A DNA stretch of 49,681 nt from Clostridiales bacterium (GCA_003343885.1 QAKH01000117.1:1-49681), one strand, 5' to 3'; shown: positions 41,336-49,156, numbered from the stretch's first letter. Numbers and translations are program-made. The notes: generated by a model from the letters alone, not told the origin.

Positions 41336-42294
41336 TACTTTTCCTCCTCATGAGCTCCGTCCGTTACATACGACTTGCTTTTTTTGTCGAAGGTAAAGCC
41401 AAGTTCTTTTGTTTTTGCCGCAAGAAGCGCACTTGCTTCTTTTTTTGATGTGAGCGCATGCTCAAGAGATTCAAGAGCGGTTATAGCCGCAGTAGCCTCC
41501 TCGACAGTTGAAATGTTTGAAACAATTTCATTTACCGTTTGCATAACTGTGTCGTACTGCTCCTTCTGCGGCGCAAATGTCTTGTTGTCGGCCTCAATAT
41601 TCGCTCTCGCTTTTTCAAACAGATTTGTCAGAAAATCGTTTTTCTCGTTTGCTCCGACGGTAGGAATACTGTATTGTCCTTCAATTCCGTAACATCCCTT
41701 TGCGAAAAATTCCTGCGTAGGAGTGAATGTAACAACACGGCTATTGCCTATCATCTGAACGTATCCGCCAAAGTCGCACGGCTGCCATACAATGTTTCTT
41801 GCGGCGCCTTCGCAAAGTATCCTTTGCTGTGGATTTCCGTCCTTGTCTTTCTGTTCGTCAGAATGGAATACATAAATTACGTTTTTGTTCATCACGTCTC
41901 GAACGTGATTTGTAAAACGCTGGAACTCCTGTTTCACGGCACCGAAACCTTTCAGCGAAATTGCTCCGTTTTTCTGACGGTTTACCGCCGGATTATCACG
42001 CATTGCCCAGTCCTGCAAATACGAAACAAAACTTCCGCCTGTGTCTATAATGATTGTCTGGCAATCTCTGACTTCGGGGGATTTGATATCTTCCAAGACT
42101 TCTTCGTATGTACTGCATACGATAGTTGTCTTCCTATGGTACGCTTTAACACGTGATACGCCGCGGTCAAAGTCGATAAGGATAGGATCCGGAGCGGAGA
42201 GGGCGAGAGTCGTTTTTCCCACGCCGGGCGCACCGTAAAGTATCATCGAGAATTTCTTGTCTGTGAAGGTCATTTCGTTTGGCTTTTTAATCAT
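41335..42294 (-). CDS. Sak4-like RecA-fold ATPase (single-strand annealing)
   Basis: 319 residues. Walker A GAPGVGKTT at 21-29 and Walker B IIIDT at 81-85 in a short RecA-like core, then GAISLKGFGAVKQEFQRFTN and VIYVFHSDEQKDKDGNPQQR. It fits the Sak4/AAA_24-type recombinases that act with SSB in phages. The C-terminal 80 residues are helical. It is the first gene of the recombination group (Sak4-like, nuclease, NinB-like, small gene, SSB). Confidence 0.85.
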   Translation of the reverse strand: MIKKPNEMTFTDKKFSMILYGAPGVGKTTLALSAPDPILIDFDRGVSRVKAYHRKTTIVCSTYEEVLEDIKSPEVRDCQTIIIDTGGSFVSYLQDWAMRDNPAVNRQKNGAISLKGFGAVKQEFQRFTNHVRDVMNKNVIYVFHSDEQKDKDGNPQQRILCEGAARNIVWQPCDFGGYVQMIGNSRVVTFTPTQEFFAKGCYGIEGQYSIPTVGANEKNDFLTNLFEKARANIEADNKTFAPQKEQYDTVMQTVNEIVSNISTVEEATAAITALESLEHALTSKKEASALLAAKTKELGFTFDKKSKSYVTDGAHEEEK

Positions 42295-42347
42295 GATAGT
42301 TGCTCCTTTATGTTTAATTAAAATTTAATCAACGAACGAATAATTTG

Positions 42348-42881
42348 TTATTTCGCTTTCTTTTTCAAATAATTTCTGACAATGTATGTCAGCCACGCCT
42401 GCATTTGATCGAATCCGTCTTCGTGGATACAAATTATCAGCCTGTTGTACTCATCGTCCTCAAGCCTGCAGCTGATTTTGCAGGTCAGCCTGTGTCCGCC
42501 TCTGCGACGCTTTTTTGCTTTTTCGAGTTCTTCCGGCGCGTATTTGGCATACAATGCGTCCATCGCTTCCGGACGTATTCGCACACCATATTCCTCACTG
42601 CGTTCACATTTACTTTGAAGCATTTTGTCGTACTTCGGGAACGCCAGACGTACTACATCTACCATGTCCTTCGCCGGAACGCCGAGCTTTGTTCGCAGTT
42701 CCCTTAACGGTTCAGGCTTGACTTCTTTTCGCACTTGTGCTATATTACCAGTGGACACATTGTTTTCAGCGTGTTCCTTAGGACTGTTTTCATTGGCATG
42801 GGGCAGTCCTTTTTCTTTGCAGTCGCATTTTTCTTCCGGGTCGAGGTGAGCCCCGCATTCTGAACATATTCTTCCGTACAT
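42348..42881 (-). CDS. Conserved phage protein with N-terminal zinc ribbon
   Basis: 177 residues. The N-terminus has ICSECGAHLDPEEKCDCKEK, a zinc-binding pair of cysteine motifs. After a linker, LRTKLGVPAKDMVDVVRLAF and the basic LEKAKKRRRGGHRLTCKISC precede a compact C-terminal helix bundle (FDQMQAWLTYIVRNYLKKKA). It looks like a nucleic-acid-binding early protein. It starts one base after the DUF932 gene ends. Function unknown. Confidence 0.6.
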   Translation of the reverse strand: MYGRICSECGAHLDPEEKCDCKEKGLPHANENSPKEHAENNVSTGNIAQVRKEVKPEPLRELRTKLGVPAKDMVDVVRLAFPKYDKMLQSKCERSEEYGVRIRPEAMDALYAKYAPEELEKAKKRRRGGHRLTCKISCRLEDDEYNRLIICIHEDGFDQMQAWLTYIVRNYLKKKAK

Positions 42882-42882
42882 A

Positions 42883-43950
42883 TCACACCTCTTTTCTCGC
42901 CGCGGAAAGAATGTTGTTCCACACGCCCGGGGCGATTGTGATTATTTTGTAGCCAGTAGCTTCCAGTTCCGTCGAGCGGTCATAACTTTTTACGTCCTGG
43001 GCGTACCGTGTAACAGCGTTTCCGAGACCGTAAAGAGATAAGTCGCCGCCGGATATCAGATGCCCGAGAACACCTTCGGTTTCAAATTGAGTAATCCCAA
43101 CATGTTTTGAGGTAAGCTCTACAACTTTTGGAACATTGCGAGGCTCTATTTTAGCTTCTTTCGCGTTCTGCATTTGTCCGACAATTTTCGAGAAAACCGC
43201 TTCGCTTGTTGCGGCAGTTACTGCGTCTTGCACTTTCATCAAAAATGCCTTGTCGTCAGCTTCAATTGTTTCGTTGCGGAGAATGTTGTAATCAAAGTCG
43301 CTTTCGTTCGCTCTGCCGATATGGTATTTACGAACCGTTCCGTCCTGTGCAATCATTCCATTGGAGCATACTAAACGAAATATCAAAGGACTCACACTAA
43401 CAGATCCAAGTCCGACCTCCGAATTGCTTATGACGATTCCCGACTGAACGGTATCGCCAACGCTTACATCTTTTGTTATCTTCGGATTTACAACCTTGAT
43501 GTACATTTTATTTTCAGTAATTTCACAACTCTCAATTCTCGCACCGTCCATACGTGAAATAATCGGCAGTACCGATTCCGCAACCTGCTCATTATCTATC
43601 CGGCGATAGCGGTCGGACAAAAACGCTCGCATGTTGCCATCGAGAGTACGTATCATTCTGCGCTGTTCGGCGTCTGAGTACAGCCAATGATTTACGTTTT
43701 CCACGAGTAGCCTGGGGCTCTCAGTCCTCATTTTATCGTAATACTTCCACGGAATCTCTGTGAACTGTCCAATTTGCTGATGAGCTATCTCGTTTATGCC
43801 TAATTTCGCAACACCGTCGATGTTAAACGCCGTTGTATCTCCGTCAATTAACATGCTCATAGCTGTTGTCTCAACGAGATAATCTTTTTTTGCGATTGAC
43901 TGCCGCCGGATTTCCACCGCCAGTTCATTAATGGTTTTGCCTTGTTTCAT
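42883..43950 (-). CDS. DUF932-family phage protein
   Basis: 355 residues from the ATG at 43950, behind GAGGGGAAAGG; an upstream in-frame TTG (43965) falls inside the ribosome site. IRTLDGNMRAFLSDRYRRID, ISNSEVGLGSVSVSPLIFRL and CSNGMIAQDGTVRKYHIGRA are hallmarks of DUF932, a family widespread in phages and plasmids and of unproven role. It is the first large early gene after the switch. Confidence 0.85.
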   Translation of the reverse strand: MKQGKTINELAVEIRRQSIAKKDYLVETTAMSMLIDGDTTAFNIDGVAKLGINEIAHQQIGQFTEIPWKYYDKMRTESPRLLVENVNHWLYSDAEQRRMIRTLDGNMRAFLSDRYRRIDNEQVAESVLPIISRMDGARIESCEITENKMYIKVVNPKITKDVSVGDTVQSGIVISNSEVGLGSVSVSPLIFRLVCSNGMIAQDGTVRKYHIGRANESDFDYNILRNETIEADDKAFLMKVQDAVTAATSEAVFSKIVGQMQNAKEAKIEPRNVPKVVELTSKHVGITQFETEGVLGHLISGGDLSLYGLGNAVTRYAQDVKSYDRSTELEATGYKIITIAPGVWNNILSAARKEV

Positions 43951-43976
43951 ATCCTTTCCCCTCAATCTTTTAAAAT

Positions 43977-44117
43977 TTACAGTCTTAACAACCGTATCAA
44001 TGCGTTAGTTAATCTCGGACAACGTTCAAGAACCGCTGTAAAAATACATCCGATGGCACATATAGCCATCATTGCTCCGAAATAAACTATAAGTACAAAC
44101 ATATCTCCAATTGTCAT
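43977..44117 (-). CDS. 46-residue small membrane protein
   Basis: An ATG at 44117 with AAGGAGG seven to eight bases upstream opens a 46-codon frame ending at 43977. TIGDMFVLIVYFGAMMAICA, then IGCIFTAVL form one long hydrophobic segment, followed by a basic end (ERCPRLTNALIRLLRL). It is well initiated and fills an otherwise empty stretch before the DUF932 gene. It may be an early membrane effector; function unknown. Confidence 0.65.
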   Translation of the reverse strand: MTIGDMFVLIVYFGAMMAICAIGCIFTAVLERCPRLTNALIRLLRL

Positions 44118-44120
44118 TTT

Positions 44121-44180
44121 CTACCTCCTTCTTTCCTGTCCTATCAGCATTAAGAGATTTCTGCTTAATATCTCTTTCAT
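44121..44180 (-). CDS. 19-codon leader-like ORF
   Basis: An ATG at 44180 with AAGGAGA upstream reads MKEILSRNLLMLIGQERRR and stops at 44121. Its AGG AGG TAG codons form the ribosome site of the next small gene, so translation of this peptide would cover and then release that site. It may be a coupling or regulatory leader peptide rather than a functional protein. Confidence 0.4.
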   Translation of the reverse strand: MKEILSRNLLMLIGQERRR

Positions 44181-44202
44181 TTTGTTCTCCTTTCTTGAAA
44201 AT

Positions 44203-44406
44203 TTAGCTTTTTGTTTTTTCCACATCCCCCCTTTGTCTTTTGGTAAGAGCGGCATTCACTCCATCCGGCGTGTTTATCCAGACTTCGAATTTCTGTTTTA
44301 CATCCGGCCGGGAGAAAAAGCTCCTGATACTTGTCGCCAATATGCTGCATCCAATATCGTATGTGTCATCAGGTATTAAATTGGGATTGACTTTTACCTG
44401 CTCCAT
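44203..44406 (-). CDS. Small early phage protein
   Basis: 67 residues from the ATG at 44406, nine bases behind GAGGA. NLIPDDTYDIGCSILATSIR and SFFSRPDVKQKFEVWINTPD match short early proteins found in many Firmicutes prophages next to the switch. The start overlaps the upstream gene's end region. Function unknown. Confidence 0.6.
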   Translation of the reverse strand: MEQVKVNPNLIPDDTYDIGCSILATSIRSFFSRPDVKQKFEVWINTPDGVNAALTKRQRGDVEKTKS

Positions 44407-44408
44407 AC

Positions 44409-44636
44409 TCAATCTTCCTCGCGACCAGAAAACAACATTTTCTCGATGTTCTCGAACGTAATACCTGCCGCAATCAAATCCTCTCCGCGTTTTTTCATGT
44501 TACGCAGATTGTACAGTTGCGCTCGTTTGCGATATTTAATTCGCGCTTCTTTTTGCGCAAGTTTTACGGACTTGTCCTGTTTCAACTTAGCAATTTCTTG
44601 TTCGATTTGTTCGTCTGTCATTTTGCTTCTACTCAT
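44409..44636 (-). CDS. Small helical early phage protein
   Basis: 75 residues, highly charged and nearly all helix (MTDEQIEQEIAKLKQDKSVK, then ARIKYRKRAQLYNLRNMKKR). The basic second half suggests nucleic-acid binding. It has AAAGGAG upstream and follows the Cro-like gene by 28 bases. It belongs to a type seen after cro in clostridial phages. Function unknown. Confidence 0.55.
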   Translation of the reverse strand: MSRSKMTDEQIEQEIAKLKQDKSVKLAQKEARIKYRKRAQLYNLRNMKKRGEDLIAAGITFENIEKMLFSGREED

Positions 44637-44654
44637 AATAATCGCTCCTTTTTT

Positions 44655-44670
44655 GTTTAATCGATTAAAC
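44655..44670. repeat. 16-bp palindrome GTTTAATCGATTAAAC, possible operator
   Basis: A perfect palindrome that overlaps the stop of the Cro-like gene. Its half-site GTTTAAT also occurs at 44891-44897 and 44958-44964 inside the switch region. It could be an extra operator for the Cro-like protein or an attenuating stem between the first two early genes. Confidence 0.4.
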
Positions 44671-44865
44671 GTGTTTTGTAAAAAAAATTTGGTCTACAGA
44701 AACGCCGAGAGCCGCCGCAATTTTAATAAGAGTTTTTGTAGAAGTTGCCTTTTCAATATTGTTTTCAAGATTCGACAGAGTAGCACGACTAATACCAGCT
44801 TTGTTCGCCAATTCTTCTTGGGACATTTTTTTCAAATGTCGAATCTCTTTTATTTTGTTTCCCAT
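44665..44865 (-). CDS. Cro-like helix-turn-helix regulator (XRE family)
   Basis: 66 residues. IKEIRHLKKMSQEELANKAG, then ISRATLSNLEN is a standard XRE DNA-binding domain, and the protein has no other domain. It is the first gene on the minus (lytic) side of the switch, with AGGAGA before its ATG and a near-consensus promoter at 44911-44939. The pair of divergent regulators is the usual CI/Cro design. Confidence 0.9.
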   Translation of the reverse strand: MGNKIKEIRHLKKMSQEELANKAGISRATLSNLENNIEKATSTKTLIKIAAALGVSVDQIFFTKHV

Positions 44866-44910
44866 TTTATTTCTCCTTTCTGCTTTTATTGTTTAATTTA
44901 TTGCACACTT

Positions 44911-44939
44911 ATTTTACACCAAGCTATCGCAATTGTCAA
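44911..44939 (-). promoter_or_regulatory. Early lytic promoter of the switch (minus strand)
   Basis: On the minus strand TTGACA (44939-44934), a 17-base spacer and TAAAAT (44916-44911) form a near-consensus sigma-A promoter reading into the Cro-like gene. A GTTTAAT word lies downstream at 44891-44897, a candidate operator. Confidence 0.8.
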
Positions 44940-44981
44940 GTATTTTGAACAAAAAATGTTTAATTTTGTTTACACATTGCC

Positions 44982-45021
44982 TTGACAAATTGTTGTTTTC
45001 GTTGTATAATTTATTATACAA
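44982..45021 (+). promoter_or_regulatory. Repressor promoter with overlapping operator
   Basis: TTGACA (44982-44987), 17-base spacer, TATAAT (45005-45010): a perfect consensus promoter for the CI-like gene. Over its -10 lies the inverted repeat TTGTATAAT-TT-ATTATACAA (45002-45021), an obvious operator. A protein bound there would block the promoter, so it fits autorepression by the CI-like protein or repression by the Cro-like one. Confidence 0.85.
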
Positions 45022-45044
45022 ACAGGTAGCAGGAGGGACGATTT

Positions 45045-45434
45045 ATGACAGTCGGTGACATAATAAAAGAATACAGAATCAATCACGGATTGTCACAACG
45101 GCAGTTTGCAATTAAATGTAATTTATCCAATGGATATATCTCAATGTTGGAAAAAGGCGTTAATCCAAAAACTCAACAACCTATTATGCCGTCAATAACA
45201 TTATTAAAAACAATTGCAGACGCCATGAACATTTCTCTAAATGAACTTTTAACACAAGCCGACGATATGCCGGTTAATTTATCTGCGGATTTAGACGCAT
45301 TTACAAAAAACACGCCCGCTTCGATAAAAGAAGCAGAGCGTGTCACCGAATTTATTGAGTTATTTTCAAAACTTACTCCCGAACAACAAAGTTTGATTAT
45401 CGCTCAGATAAAAGGGATTTTATCAACTCAATAA
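45045..45434 (+). CDS. CI-like repressor (XRE family)
   Basis: 129 residues. The N-terminal domain (IIKEYRINHGLSQRQFAIKC, then NLSNGYISMLEKGVNPKTQQ) is an XRE DNA-binding unit. The C-terminal 40 residues (FIELFSKLTPEQQSLIIAQI) form two amphipathic helices likely to dimerise. It lacks a peptidase domain, so induction would not use RecA-driven self-cleavage. AGGAGG precedes the ATG. Its last 38 bases are covered by an antisense microprotein gene. Confidence 0.85.
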   Translation: MTVGDIIKEYRINHGLSQRQFAIKCNLSNGYISMLEKGVNPKTQQPIMPSITLLKTIADAMNISLNELLTQADDMPVNLSADLDAFTKNTPASIKEAERVTEFIELFSKLTPEQQSLIIAQIKGILSTQ

Positions 45435-45528
45435 TTTCATTTTTGGCAGCAGGAGAGAGCGCTTCAAACAGTTTTACCGCTTCGGCAGTAATCGTTTCGC
45501 ATGGCATAACTGGGGTAGTGTTTTCCAT
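45397..45528 (-). CDS. 43-residue microprotein antisense to the repressor 3' end
   Basis: An ATG at 45528 with GGAAG seven bases upstream opens a 43-codon frame to a TAA at 45397. The second half, VKLFEALSPAAKNEIIELIK then SLLSER, aligns without gaps with the repressor tail (IELFSKLTPEQQSLIIAQIK then GILSTQ); I count 10 identities in 26 positions. A -10 TATAAT with GTGACA lies upstream (45572-45599). It could form mixed dimers with the repressor tail. Expression and function are inferred. Confidence 0.6.
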   Translation of the reverse strand: MENTTPVMPCETITAEAVKLFEALSPAAKNEIIELIKSLLSER

Positions 45529-45571
45529 AATATGTCTTCCTTTCGTTTTTTCTGCTGCCGGCATTGCATTT

Positions 45572-45599
45572 ATTATATCATACTTTCAAAATTTGTCAC
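45572..45599 (-). promoter_or_regulatory. Minus-strand promoter upstream of the microprotein
   Basis: On the minus strand GTGACA (45599-45594), a 16-base spacer and TATAAT (45577-45572). It reads into the 43-residue ORF and then antisense into the end of the repressor gene. Its -35 box overlaps that of a plus-strand promoter. Confidence 0.6.
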
Positions 45600-45620
45600 T
45601 AATTTTTTAAAAAATATAAT
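45593..45620 (+). promoter_or_regulatory. Plus-strand promoter for zinc-ribbon protein and integrase
   Basis: TTGTCA (45593-45598), a 16-base spacer and TATAAT (45615-45620), followed by AGAAGG before the ATG at 45646. It shares its -35 bases with the minus-strand promoter at 45572-45599, so the two promoters should compete. Confidence 0.6.
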
Positions 45621-45645
45621 CAAGCGCAAAGAAAGAAGGTAAAAA

Positions 45646-46065
45646 ATGGCACTTATCAAATGCCCCGAATGCAATCAAGAAATATCCGACACAGCGGAAG
45701 CTTGTCCATTCTGCGGATGTAATCCTAAAAAAATTGAGCAATTTGAAAAAAAGGTAATTTCGCTTGAAGATGTTCCGAGCCGCACCAAAACTCGCGGACT
45801 TGCACTAATGGTAATGAGCATTGTTGCTTTTCCAGTCGGAATAGCAACAGTAGCCTTGATTATTGGTATATTCATAATTATAGGGGCTATATATATGTTT
45901 ATCGTCGGATTTAGTTTGCTCACCGAAAAAAAGCAGGAGGGAAACTGCCCATACTGCGGAGAACGGCTAAATGTCCCAAAGACTGACAGTGAAAAAATGA
46001 CTAAGTGCCCTGTGTGCAATAATTTAATAAAGCAGACTGCCAACACATTTGAAAACATTCATTAA
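45646..46065 (+). CDS. Membrane protein with two zinc ribbons
   Basis: 139 residues. The N-terminal ribbon is IKCPECNQEISDTAEACPFC. A double hydrophobic segment follows (ALMVMSIVAFPVGIATVALI, then GIFIIIGAIYMFIVGFSLL), and a second ribbon closes the protein (NCPYCGERLNVP, then TKCPVCNNLI). It probably sits in the membrane with both ribbons inside the cell. Its position between repressor and integrase is where phages often keep lysogeny-expressed or superinfection-exclusion genes, but no such function is shown here. Confidence 0.8.
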   Translation: MALIKCPECNQEISDTAEACPFCGCNPKKIEQFEKKVISLEDVPSRTKTRGLALMVMSIVAFPVGIATVALIIGIFIIIGAIYMFIVGFSLLTEKKQEGNCPYCGERLNVPKTDSEKMTKCPVCNNLIKQTANTFENIH

Positions 46066-46075
46066 GGGGAATAAA

Positions 46076-47635
46076 ATGCAAGGAAAAACAAAGGTTCCAA
46101 CCGCCGAACGCGGCGTTATCTATGCCAGATACAGTTCAAGCGGACAGCGTGAGGAATCAATCGAAGGACAACTAAGAGAGTGCCGAATATACGCAGAGAA
46201 ACACGGTATCACTATCGTAGGCGAATATTGCGATGCAGCCATGACTGGCACGAACGACAAACGACCGCAGTTTCAACGGCTTATCCGTGACAGTGCTAAG
46301 GGCCAATTCACCATAGCTATTCTTTGGAAGATTGACCGTTTCGCCCGAAACAAATACGATAGTGCAATCTATAAACACAAGCTAAAACAAAACGGAGTTA
46401 GAATTGTCTATGCTAAAGAATCTATCCCGGACGGTCCGGAAGGTATTATTTTTGAGTCGTTGATGGAAGGATTTGCCGAATACTATTCCGCAAATTTAAG
46501 TCAAAATGTGAAACGAGGACTTTACGATTCAGCTCTCAAACTGCAAACTCTCGGACAAACCGCCTATGGGCTTCGCAAAGGGACGGACGGTAAGTGGGAG
46601 CACAATCCGGCCCAGGCGCCAATTGTTAAAAGAATTTTTGAAGAATACGTAGCCGGACGAAGCATAATATCTATTTGCAAACAGCTAAACGCCGAAGGAT
46701 ACAGAACTTTAACCGGCGGGCTGTTTAACAAAAACGGTTTGCGAACGATTTTGAAAAACGAAAAGTATTGCGGCGTGTATCAGTATGCAGATATTCGAGT
46801 TGAGGATGGCATCCCAGCAATAGTAAGCAAGGAACTTTTTGCTATGGCACAGCAAATGATAAAAAAGAATCATGAAAAACCTGCGGCCAAAAAAGAGGAC
46901 GGTGGCTTCCTTCTGTCCGGAAAACTTTTTTGCGGCCACTGCGGTGAGTTGATGACCGGCGACTGCGGAACATCTAGATTAGGACGTGTATACAGTTATT
47001 ATACATGTATTAACAGACGGCAAAAAAAGTGCGACAAAGAGCGGGCACGAAAAGAGTGGATTGAGGACGTAATTGTGCACAAACTCGCGGAAATCGCCAA
47101 TTGCGACGATGTAATAGATGAATTTGCCGACCGATATATGGACTGGCAGGACAAACAAAAATCCATGAGTTCTGAGCTTGAAAACAGATTAAAAAAAGTC
47201 GAAGCCGCATTACAAAATAATATGTCACTTGTCGACAGCGGTTTTATATCGGAAAGCATAAAAAATCATATAATGCAGCTGGAAACAGAGCGAACACAAT
47301 TAGAACAGGGCATTTTAAAAGAACGACTAAACAGTCCAAAACTCACAAGACAGCAAGTCGTATATTTTTTGAAAAGTTTCCGAAAAGGCGATATTAATGA
47401 CATTTCATGGCGTATATATCTGGTAGACACATTTCTCCAGGCTGCATATTTATACGATAATGGTAATTTAATTCTTTTTCTAAATTTTTCTGGAGATAAT
47501 AATAAAATTACGTTAAACATTGCGGAGGCGGCTGTCGTTGGGGGGGAGCAAATGTGTTCGGCTTTCGCGTGTTCTTGCCAGCCAGACAGAGTCCGGAGCA
47601 ATTTAGTGCTCTGGACTCTTTTCTTATTTTTGTGA
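46076..47635 (+). CDS. Large serine integrase
   Basis: 519 residues from the ATG at 46076 behind AAGGGGA. The catalytic domain starts GVIYARYSSSGQREESIEGQ with the nucleophile Ser20 and Arg18, and continues with LWKIDRFARNKYDSAIYKHK. The recombinase domain and the zinc ribbon (LFCGHCGELMTGDCG, then YYTCINRRQKKCDK) follow, then a long coiled coil. It integrates and, with a directionality factor, excises the phage. The last 30 residues read through a G7 run and a terminator stem, so the natural C-terminus is uncertain. Confidence 0.95.
   Translation: MQGKTKVPTAERGVIYARYSSSGQREESIEGQLRECRIYAEKHGITIVGEYCDAAMTGTNDKRPQFQRLIRDSAKGQFTIAILWKIDRFARNKYDSAIYKHKLKQNGVRIVYAKESIPDGPEGIIFESLMEGFAEYYSANLSQNVKRGLYDSALKLQTLGQTAYGLRKGTDGKWEHNPAQAPIVKRIFEEYVAGRSIISICKQLNAEGYRTLTGGLFNKNGLRTILKNEKYCGVYQYADIRVEDGIPAIVSKELFAMAQQMIKKNHEKPAAKKEDGGFLLSGKLFCGHCGELMTGDCGTSRLGRVYSYYTCINRRQKKCDKERARKEWIEDVIVHKLAEIANCDDVIDEFADRYMDWQDKQKSMSSELENRLKKVEAALQNNMSLVDSGFISESIKNHIMQLETERTQLEQGILKERLNSPKLTRQQVVYFLKSFRKGDINDISWRIYLVDTFLQAAYLYDNGNLILFLNFSGDNNKITLNIAEAAVVGGEQMCSAFACSCQPDRVRSNLVLWTLFLFL
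47588..47630 (+). terminator. Rho-independent terminator overlapping the integrase 3' end
   Basis: AGAGTCCGGAGCA (47588-47600), a six-base loop and TGCTCTGGACTCT (47607-47619) form a 13-bp stem with one G-U pair, followed by TTTCTTATTTTT. It ends integrase transcription and lies within the last codons of the open frame. Confidence 0.85.
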
Positions 47636-47950
47636 ACTAAGCTGTAAGCATCAAAAGTAGTATATAATTTATTTGCTTTCTAAAATCTTCCATAATTTTT
47701 ATATTAGAGTAGATCTTACCTTTCTAATGTAGAATTTTTTGAGATGTTTGTAACGCATCTTTGACAAAACTGCAAAAGTAAAATAAAAAACAAGCATCCC
47801 ATTGAAATCTCTATTTTTTTCTGATACAATTAATTGAAAAATCGTTTGTTCAAAATTTAAAGAGCATTTTTTTTGATAACTTCACATTCAAGTTTTAATT
47901 ATAAAGAAAAATTGTTCTCGAATGGGAATAGTTTTGAAGAAGGTGTAATG
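47636..47950 (+). promoter_or_regulatory. Phage-host junction region with a promoter
   Basis: No gene is visible. It must contain or lie close to the attachment site, since phage genes end with the integrase and the next gene looks chromosomal; serine-integrase cores are too short to recognise without the other end. At 47802-47830 TTGAAA, a 17-base spacer and TACAAT make a good promoter for the downstream regulator. Confidence 0.6.
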
Positions 47951-49147
47951 ATGGATTTTCTTACTGCCAAAGAAGTTGCAGAAAAATGGAATATAACCAA
48001 AAGACTTGTTTTGAAATACTGTGCTGACGGTCGTATAGAGGGAGCACAAAAGTTCGGAAATTTGTGGAGAATCCCTGCTGATGCTGCAAAACCCGATGAT
48101 CCTCGAAAGGCAAAAAGTGTTTCGTTTATATCAAAGTTAAAACAGAAACCTAATCCCCATACTTACCTAATGCCGCTTATGAACACACCTTTTGAAGTGG
48201 GTCAATGCATGAAAATCATCGAAAACACTGAGGATACCGACAAAAAAGGAATTATGCTTGCGGAGTATTATTATTTCAGTGGACAGCCGGAAAAAGCAAT
48301 CCTTGCAACCGAACCATATTTAAACGCAGAAGATACGGATATAAGGCTTTCTGCGTACTTGATTTTTACTTATGCAAACTTATCCGTCGGGCAAATAACA
48401 CGTGCAAAACATGCACTTTTGGAATTAAAAAATGCTTTGTCAAATGCAGAAGATTTTCCTGAGGTACGTGCTGCACAGGCGTTTACTGCCGTTACCTCAG
48501 CTGTTTTGCTACATTTACCGCTGTCTGAGAATGTGCCTTCCATTCAAGATTATCTTTATTTACTTCCAAATGGAATTCGCTTATTTGCATTGTATGTGCA
48601 GGCACATTATACATATTTGCAAGAGGACTACGGACGAAGCCTTGGGATTGCTGAAACCGCACTTGCTTTGCAGCCGCAGATTTATCCTATTCCAACGATA
48701 TATCTCCATCTGGTAGCAGTAATGAATTATATGAGCTTAAAAAAGCCGGATAAGGCAAAGGAACATTTGCTTGCTGCGTGGGAAATTGCGCGTCCTGACG
48801 ATTTAATTGAGGGCTTTGGAGAACATCATGGACTTTTGGGAGGAATGTTGGAATCAATTATTAAGCCTGAATACCCTGAAGACTTTAAAAGAATTATAGC
48901 TATTACGTACAGGTTTTCCGCCGGTTGGCGTAGGATACATAATCCCGCTACAGGCCATGACGTGGCGGATACATTAACCACTACCGAATTTGCTATCGCA
49001 ATGCTTGCTGCCCGTGGATGGACAAATCAGGAAATTGGTAATCATTTAAACATTTCGCACAATACCGTTAAGCGACATATTTCTACGGCTTTGCAAAAGC
49101 TTAATATAGAACAGCGACATGAACTGAAAAAATATATGTTGAAATAA
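47951..49147 (+). CDS. LuxR-type regulator with excisionase-like N-terminus and TPR-like middle
   Basis: 398 residues from the ATG at 47951; the frame is open further up to 47873, but that stretch is AT-rich leader. The N-terminus (DFLTAKEVAEKWNITKRLVL, then DGRIEGAQKFGNLWRIPADA) is a MerR/excisionase-like helix-turn-helix. The middle has helical repeats (AEYYYFSGQPEKAILATEPY, LFALYVQAHYTYLQEDYGRS). The C-terminus (AARGWTNQEIGNHLNISHNT, then VKRHISTALQKLNI) is a LuxR helix-turn-helix. It is probably a chromosomal gene next to the insertion site. Its signal is unknown. Confidence 0.85.
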   Translation: MDFLTAKEVAEKWNITKRLVLKYCADGRIEGAQKFGNLWRIPADAAKPDDPRKAKSVSFISKLKQKPNPHTYLMPLMNTPFEVGQCMKIIENTEDTDKKGIMLAEYYYFSGQPEKAILATEPYLNAEDTDIRLSAYLIFTYANLSVGQITRAKHALLELKNALSNAEDFPEVRAAQAFTAVTSAVLLHLPLSENVPSIQDYLYLLPNGIRLFALYVQAHYTYLQEDYGRSLGIAETALALQPQIYPIPTIYLHLVAVMNYMSLKKPDKAKEHLLAAWEIARPDDLIEGFGEHHGLLGGMLESIIKPEYPEDFKRIIAITYRFSAGWRRIHNPATGHDVADTLTTTEFAIAMLAARGWTNQEIGNHLNISHNTVKRHISTALQKLNIEQRHELKKYMLK

Positions 49148-49156
49148 TAGTATATG

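Noticed and set aside
47636..47950. Exact attachment site core
   Set aside because: Serine-integrase cores are only a few bases long and the other prophage end is outside the window, so no core can be named.
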